Source of the DNA: Thermoplasmata archaeon
GTDB taxonomy: Archaea > Thermoplasmatota > Thermoplasmata > Thermoplasmatales > Thermoplasmataceae
Assembly: GCA_021827885.1 (NCBI GenBank)
Contig: JAKAUD010000234.1
Coordinates: 1-11,554 of the forward strand
Reading direction: 5' to 3'
Length of the DNA stretch: 11,554 nt
The notes below the pieces were generated by a model. It was not told where the DNA came from, searched no databases, and saw only the letters and a program-made list of their open reading frames with translations. The translations under genes and the position numbers were made by a program. Of the stretch, positions 7,801 to 11,554 are shown one piece after another. Numbering within the stretch: position 1 is the first letter of the stretch; each line of letters starts with the position of its first letter.

Positions 7801-10293
7801 AAGAAGATTCCTAAGCTATTTGATGCGAGCGGAAAGATGAAATATTTCCTCAATCCTGATGCGGTTATTTTTCATCCAGCTCTTTTTGAAGATTGGCTTA
7901 GGTGCAAAAGTTGTCGTGAGTTTACTCCTTATGGAATAGGAGGGAAATGTGAACAATGCGGTGATCACTTAGTGAAAGTTACTGCCGATGATGTGTACTT
8001 AACTGCAAGAAAGAAGTTATTTAGAGACCCTTGTAAGGAAATTTTTAACGGAAGTCGCAAACCTTTCACTTTAAGATCTGAAGAACATTCAGCACAAGTA
8101 TCTTCCAAAGACTTTTCAGATATATTTTCTCCTTCAGAAAGATACGAATTACTATTTCAAGACATAATGATTAGTGAGAATATAAGCGAACAACCAGTAG
8201 ACGTTTTAAGCTCTACAACCACAATGGAGGTTGGTATAGATATTGGTAGTTTAACAGGAGTAGGAATGAGAACAATCCCCCCATTGCCATCTAATTATCA
8301 ACAAAGAGCGGGAAGAGCTGGGAGGAGGGGGGCTTCATTGTCCACTATAATAACCTATGCAGATAATTCGCCTTATGAAACCTATAATTTTAATCACCCA
8401 GAACTACTTATAGGGGCACAAAATGTAGAGCCTATAATTTATATTAACAACAAGAAAATTATAGAACGTCATGTTAATGCAACTCTAATTCAAAAATTCT
8501 TTCAGAAAGCCCCGATTCCGCAATCTGCAGATATTTTCAGTTCCCTTGGATCCGCCGCTTCTTTCTTTACAGGCAATAGCAACTTTTCACTAAAAACATT
8601 TAAAGAATGGATTGCCAAAGAAATTATGGTGAATGAGGCACCACTTGCACAGGATATATCCACAATTATCCCAAATGAGTTGGAAATGTCTACGAGTGGA
8701 GGAACCAAATGGAAAGATGAATTCGTAATGGAGACTGCAAATAATTTCGTCGATTCAATGGAAAAATTAGCAAAATCAAGTGACTGGCCTTCTACTAACG
8801 ACGAAGAATACAGCTTGCTTTCGGCACTATTAGATTTTGCCCTACTTCCAACCTTTTCTTTCCCAATTGATGTCTGCACTTTTGCGGTTTTTGACGACAG
8901 TTATAAACAAAGCAGACTCAAAACAAAATATTCTATCGAACAAGATTTAAAGCAAGCCTTGTCTGAGTATGTTCCAAGTCGTCAGATCGTAGTAGACAAA
9001 AAGACTTATACTTCTTATGGTTTATACATTCCTTTTGCCGTAAACAAGATGGACAGGGCAACGAAAATTGAATGGGAGACTCTTGAATGGTTAAATTATT
9101 GTCCCAGATGTGGCACTATATTGTCCGAGAAACAAGAAGATTTATCCCAATCTGATTCAAAGTGCATAGTTAGTAAGTGCGGATCACGAATCAAGTCCAT
9201 CAGGATATACAAACCGGATGGTTTCTCACCAGAAGTAAAAAACAGGAAAGTTGAAGAAGGAGAAAAGAAAGAAGATGATAGAATTTATGCTCAACCAGCT
9301 AGATTCCCCTTATCAACCAAAGAGGCTGATACGGTCTTACCCACAAAATCATTTGGAACAAAACATGGGGTAGGATACTACGGGCGTAACAAAGAGTTGG
9401 AAGTTGTAAATTTTGGCCCTAACGACGAGGGTTTCATTGTTTGCAGAAAATGCGGGGCCATAGGTGACAAAGAGTTTGTGTCCAATTCGCATAATCGTCC
9501 TTACCCCATATTCAACAAAGGAGCAATGATATCCAACAAATGTTCAGGTAGTATTCCTGCTGTAACATCATTCGGTTTTTCGTTTCACTCAGACATTACT
9601 GTGTTCAGAACTAAGTTCACTGGTGATATGATGATAGAATATAACGAGTCATGGTTTAACGCAGCTTGTCAATCACTCTCTGAGGCATTTGTGATTGGTG
9701 CAACTAGAACGCTCATAATAGATCCAAGAGAACTATCTGGTAACTATAGAGTAATAGGTCCAACTGAAGATGACGTGAGGGAAGGGATAACAGGATACGT
9801 TGAATTCTTTTTATATGATACAACATCTGGCGGGGCGGGCTTCGCTGGAAGTGTTTATAACAGGTTTGAACAAGTACTAGAAACCACAAGAACATTACTT
9901 CAAGAATGTATGTGTGAACAATCTTGTCCTTCATGTCTTAGGACTTATGCAAATAAGATATGGCATGAAAAACTAGACAGAAATTTAGCTCTCGATCTTT
10001 TAAACTATATACAAACTGGAAATATTCCCTTCCCGAATAAGGTCAGGGCTAAAATTTTCATCGACAGACTAGAAAAAACCCTGAGACTGATGAACGGTAA
10101 CCTAAGAACAGAACGGCAGAATGATGCCACGGAATTCACGGTAATAGCAAATGGAAAGCATGTTAAAGTAATAATCAAATCATGTTTGACGCAGAACCAC
10201 CATTCAACATCTACTACAGTATATGCCTCTGACTTCGAATTGTTGCACAATCTCCCTACAGTTGCTGGTAAAATAATTGCCCGATTAATTTAA
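4843..10293 (+). CDS. druE: DruE, giant DEAH-box SF2 helicase with DUF1998/MZB domain
   Basis: An 1816-residue protein, within the usual DruE size range. An N-terminal helical segment (NERLIKERRQLMEE) leads to the first RecA domain: YEHQ (87-90), Walker A TGTGSGKT (108-115), TNYYMLEYM (280-288), DEAH box (318-321) and motif III SSASLG (354-359). The second RecA domain has FSDGRQ (741-746), motif V TMEVGID (1127-1133) and motif VI QRAGRAGRRG (1154-1163). Cysteine pairs are spread through the chain: C523/C528 with C552/C554, C685/C688, C1021/C1024 with C1036/C1039, C1420/C1423 with C1441/C1446, and C1534/C1537. The C-terminal DUF1998 part has DTTSGGAG (1659-1666) and the compact cluster C1689-x-C1691-x3-C1695-x2-C1698, as in MrfA-type repair helicases. 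All helicase motifs look intact, so it should be an active ATP-dependent translocase or helicase acting on nucleic acid in the cytoplasm. About 80 residues with no recognised motif follow the DUF1998 region. Confidence 0.9.
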   Translation: MVSVTDAINSLSRKHIEFLEATYHISNERLIKERRQLMEERTVFTEPWIEGSPRYKSGKAFEDLDVDNSVKTILKDLQDKGLALPPYEHQVKSLESFFSKDKNLVISTGTGSGKTEIFLFSLIGMLAKEAKRGVSNKMRAARTIVLYPMNALVADQLARLRKLFGGELGAQSIQQMFGRKIQFGMYTSRTPYHGLYDAKKNNYKIKPVVDYFVKLKNENPKLYAELKEKGRIPAKDLIGFSRKKDKEEMYKTQLGDSELYTRQEMLFPNENGGVPDLLITNYYMLEYMLLRPIEQPFFETTRNWLKADEQNQLLLVIDEAHLYRGAQGAEVAMLIRRLLNRLSVNHDRVRFILSSASLGDSKNLKEKGAEFGANLTGQDKDSFEVITGERSSLDYGTELSNSLGIETLMSTKNSADEMIIDILEKLNWKFDTPIETKEFGRKLGERLMTESLFRVLYSKITRTPVSLSKLSESLFPGSDPKNSESATLNLLLLASKSTIKGDEKLLPARIHIIFKGLPKLYICINPNCNVKRAIDKHSKLLGKMYTEPRIQCECGSRVFEFLTDRDCGAAYIKGYRKSTDAMIDMVFLWDQLQSGKFNNSNGDVAEYDELNILMEEPRKDLGSGKKEMNSLFDETKKSFLNIYTGHLTEDPSKEGNDDFIAVWVPQTITKPGTNNSSSLWSWKICPVCGREKKGPNVAPIMDLETKGEAPFANITKELFMIQPTDPNKRNMPNQGRKVLCFSDGRQKAARLARDLQRSVERDSFREMIVEVMRTSPGKSLNSLYPTFLLLSKKYNVGFFDDEDFVDNQEGSRTQFENAKTALTEIATEYGETMDDLFNDGDFYDQMNSKRPGQFNRALLRLLGNEYYSVRALLIAYLEPSEAVFSAIKEHCNTINPDILKGLLLHIIQNSLEEGAFDKDHISDYDRQLSRQSITRPTGWPRGNEGEGLKMDELIPKEVFKLGLVHLNDDQLRNLKTSLIKTTEVNGKKIPKLFDASGKMKYFLNPDAVIFHPALFEDWLRCKSCREFTPYGIGGKCEQCGDHLVKVTADDVYLTARKKLFRDPCKEIFNGSRKPFTLRSEEHSAQVSSKDFSDIFSPSERYELLFQDIMISENISEQPVDVLSSTTTMEVGIDIGSLTGVGMRTIPPLPSNYQQRAGRAGRRGASLSTIITYADNSPYETYNFNHPELLIGAQNVEPIIYINNKKIIERHVNATLIQKFFQKAPIPQSADIFSSLGSAASFFTGNSNFSLKTFKEWIAKEIMVNEAPLAQDISTIIPNELEMSTSGGTKWKDEFVMETANNFVDSMEKLAKSSDWPSTNDEEYSLLSALLDFALLPTFSFPIDVCTFAVFDDSYKQSRLKTKYSIEQDLKQALSEYVPSRQIVVDKKTYTSYGLYIPFAVNKMDRATKIEWETLEWLNYCPRCGTILSEKQEDLSQSDSKCIVSKCGSRIKSIRIYKPDGFSPEVKNRKVEEGEKKEDDRIYAQPARFPLSTKEADTVLPTKSFGTKHGVGYYGRNKELEVVNFGPNDEGFIVCRKCGAIGDKEFVSNSHNRPYPIFNKGAMISNKCSGSIPAVTSFGFSFHSDITVFRTKFTGDMMIEYNESWFNAACQSLSEAFVIGATRTLIIDPRELSGNYRVIGPTEDDVREGITGYVEFFLYDTTSGGAGFAGSVYNRFEQVLETTRTLLQECMCEQSCPSCLRTYANKIWHEKLDRNLALDLLNYIQTGNIPFPNKVRAKIFIDRLEKTLRLMNGNLRTERQNDATEFTVIANGKHVKVIIKSCLTQNHHSTSTTVYASDFELLHNLPTVAGKIIARLI

Positions 10294-10314
10294 ATTTAGA
10301 TCAAGAAGATTAGT

Positions 10315-11124
10315 ATGTTACGCAAGTCATGGTCATTCAGCAAATATCTGGCATTTGAGAATTGCCCGAAAATTCTGTGGTTTGAAGAGAACTCAAAATC
10401 TCATACTAGAAATCTCATTCCGTTGTACTCTTTGATAGGAACTTCAGTACACGAAGCAATATCTTTCTTTGTTGATAGTTGGTCTAAGAGTAATATAGTA
10501 TCACCTAAAGAAGTAAAGAAAACTGGCGTCGATTTCATTAAGTACGTTTGGAAAAATAGAAATCAAACAATCATAGAATTCTTTAACGGTACTGAGATGG
10601 ATGATTCTTTTGTTGTGAGATTTGAGAGTTCGGTTAGCACACTAATAGATAATTTTTTCCTTTATATTTGGCCCACTTTCGTAAATGAGGAGTATGTTAC
10701 ACATGAAAGACTTTTTACTTTTAGTCTCAAAGACTATAAAATCTTGGTAAAACCAGATCTTGTAACGAAAGATGCATCTGGAAATATTGTAATAACTGAT
10801 TGGAAAACAAGCACGACCCACGATGATTCTGCCGAATCCTTTCAGGTGTCAACATATGGCTTATGGGCTACCCGTCATTATAATATAGAGCCAGAAAGAG
10901 TTATATTACAAGATATTAACTTAAGAACTGGCAGAAAGATCAGAGATAAATACTCCAATACGAAAGAGGGAGAAACCCTAAATATGATAAAATCTCAGAT
11001 TGAGAAACTTAATACTATTTCTCAAGAGGAGGTCCCACCAGCAAAACCAGAACAAAACAAATGCAAAAGGTGTATTTATCTTAAGATATGTGAGGATGGA
11101 ATCAGAGTGACCAAGGAAACCTGA
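10315..11124 (+). CDS. Cas4-like PD-(D/E)XK nuclease with predicted 4Fe-4S cluster
   Basis: A 269-residue protein of the RecB/Cas4-like PDDEXK_1 family. The nuclease core is visible in order: an N-terminal ENCPK with C17, motif GTSVHE (42-47) with the metal-binding histidine H46, KPDLV with D148, TDWKT with D162 and K164, and the QVSTYG motif (Q177, Y181) that follows the catalytic lysine. Near the C-terminus, C250-x2-C253-x5-C259 pairs with C17 to make the four-cysteine Fe-S arrangement known from Cas4 and AddB. All catalytic and cluster residues are present, so a metal-dependent DNA nuclease is predicted. It follows druE after 21 bases on the same strand with only weak ribosome-binding sequence, so it is probably in the same transcript. 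No cas1, cas2 or CRISPR repeats are in the window, which argues against a CRISPR adaptation role. Druantia type I is not usually described with such a nuclease. Confidence 0.85.
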   Translation: MLRKSWSFSKYLAFENCPKILWFEENSKSHTRNLIPLYSLIGTSVHEAISFFVDSWSKSNIVSPKEVKKTGVDFIKYVWKNRNQTIIEFFNGTEMDDSFVVRFESSVSTLIDNFFLYIWPTFVNEEYVTHERLFTFSLKDYKILVKPDLVTKDASGNIVITDWKTSTTHDDSAESFQVSTYGLWATRHYNIEPERVILQDINLRTGRKIRDKYSNTKEGETLNMIKSQIEKLNTISQEEVPPAKPEQNKCKRCIYLKICEDGIRVTKET

Positions 11125-11384
11125 AGCTATATTCTATGAATAAGGTTATTATCGAAATGATAAGAAAAGCTTGAATGTATTGGATTAAAAGAATGAACGC
11201 ATGTGTCGAATGACAGTCAGAAAAATCAAACAATTTGTTTTGAGCTTGACTTCTACATAAGGAGCATTAGCATTGTTTCATTCAAGCCACCATAGAGAAA
11301 TGATTAAATAAATGTTTAAAGCTAAATCAAAAAATAATGGCAAAATTTGACTTTGTTGATACGTTCCTAAAACCTCTATAGACA
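11125..11384. other. Noncoding junction between the defence operon and the chromosomal metabolic gene
   Basis: A stretch of 260 bases separating convergent genes. Only reading frames of about a dozen codons occur, none with a credible ribosome-binding site. I see no tRNA, no convincing inverted or direct repeat, no CRISPR repeat and no recognisable transposase remnant. It contains the right edge of the putative defence island, but its exact boundary cannot be placed. Confidence 0.6.
11329..11334 (-). terminator. Possible oligo-T terminator of the minus-strand acyl-CoA synthetase gene
   Basis: Read on the minus strand, TTATTTTTTGA occurs about 50 bases after the stop codon of the acyl-CoA synthetase gene, the kind of T-tract that ends transcription in archaea. 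There is no stem-loop, and the tract is short, so the call is weak. Confidence 0.3.
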
Positions 11385-11554
11385 CTATAATTCCCCCATG
11401 ATCTTTGCATCAAGCACGAATATTTTGGAACCATTTATTTTTACCGGGTTTAAATCCATCTGATCAATCAAATTTCCTCCTGCTTCTCCAATGGATGATA
11501 TTTTAATCAGGAATTCTATCAAATCATTTCTGTCAATTTTATGTCCCCTGAAAC
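11385..11554 (-). CDS. NDP-forming acyl-CoA synthetase, ATP-grasp C-terminus (partial)
   Basis: The last 55 codons of a minus-strand gene, entering from the right edge and ending with TAG at 11387-11385. The peptide begins FRGHKIDRNDLIEFLIKISS and continues with QMDLNPVKINGSK and VLDAKIM. The D-L-N-P motif followed by a VxDA strand and a short tail is the C-terminal signature of the ATP-grasp subunit or domain of NDP-forming acetyl/acyl-CoA synthetases (ACD family). These make ATP or GTP from acyl-CoA in archaea or run the reverse reaction. Most of the gene lies outside the window, so fusion state and substrate cannot be judged. It is convergent with the nuclease gene and looks like host metabolic chromosome flanking the defence island. 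Confidence 0.75.
   Translation of the reverse strand, partial: FRGHKIDRNDLIEFLIKISSIGEAGGNLIDQMDLNPVKINGSKIFVLDAKIMGEL

Noticed and set aside
8502..8879. A 125-codon minus-strand open frame inside druE
   Set aside because: Antisense to a continuous coding frame, no ribosome-binding site, no recognisable protein.
625..10293. DISARM or a simple MrfA repair helicase as the identity of the locus
   Set aside because: DISARM splits helicase and DUF1998 into separate proteins with a methyltransferase, which is absent here, and MrfA is under half this length and has no DUF4338 partner.
10315..11124. Nuclease as a CRISPR Cas4 adaptation protein
   Set aside because: No CRISPR repeats, cas1 or cas2 in the window, and the gene is part of the Druantia-like operon; the Cas4 similarity is at family level only.
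11232..11247. Palindrome-like AAACAATTTGTTTT in the right noncoding region
   Set aside because: Low-complexity AT-rich sequence, not exactly symmetric, no flanking U-tract or promoter element to give it a role.
11337..11381. A 14-codon frame starting ATGGCAAAATTT downstream of the nuclease gene
   Set aside because: No ribosome-binding site, no promoter and too short to support; chance is sufficient.

Overview
The window is AT-rich and looks archaeal, most likely from the Thermoplasmata (Ferroplasma/Cuniculiplasma-like). The signs are arginine mostly coded by AGA/AGG, frequent ATA isoleucine, a canonical BRE/TATA promoter with no Shine-Dalgarno site in front of the first operon gene, GGAGG-type Shine-Dalgarno sites in front of internal genes, and an IS110-family transposase remnant of a type I associate with acidophilic archaea. 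The lineage is an inference; no rRNA or tRNA is present to anchor it.

Layout. Positions 1-526 hold a decayed, internally deleted IS110 transposase. Positions 527-624 hold a near-perfect 21-bp palindrome and the operon promoter. Positions 625-11124 hold one tightly packed plus-strand operon of five genes: a DUF4338 protein (DruA), a protein with an N-terminal CoiA-like zinc finger, a protein of unknown fold, a giant 1816-residue DEAH helicase with a C-terminal DUF1998/MZB cysteine cluster (DruE), and a Cas4-like PD-(D/E)XK nuclease with a predicted Fe-S cluster. Positions 11125-11384 are noncoding. Positions 11385-11554 hold the 3' end of a convergent minus-strand gene for an NDP-forming acyl-CoA synthetase (ATP-grasp part), too short to appear as a complete ORF, which marks the return to ordinary metabolic chromosome.

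Function. DruA plus a very large DUF1998 helicase is the signature of the Druantia anti-phage system, type I. Bacterial type I has three genes (druB, druC, druD) between druA and druE. Here there are only two, and a Cas4-like nuclease follows druE. The simplest reading is a variant archaeal Druantia island. The helicase would be the DNA- or RNA-remodelling motor, the DUF4338 and zinc-finger proteins would act in recognition or modification, and the nuclease would be a possible effector. The gene order and domain content are read from the sequence; the antiviral role is inferred from the family.
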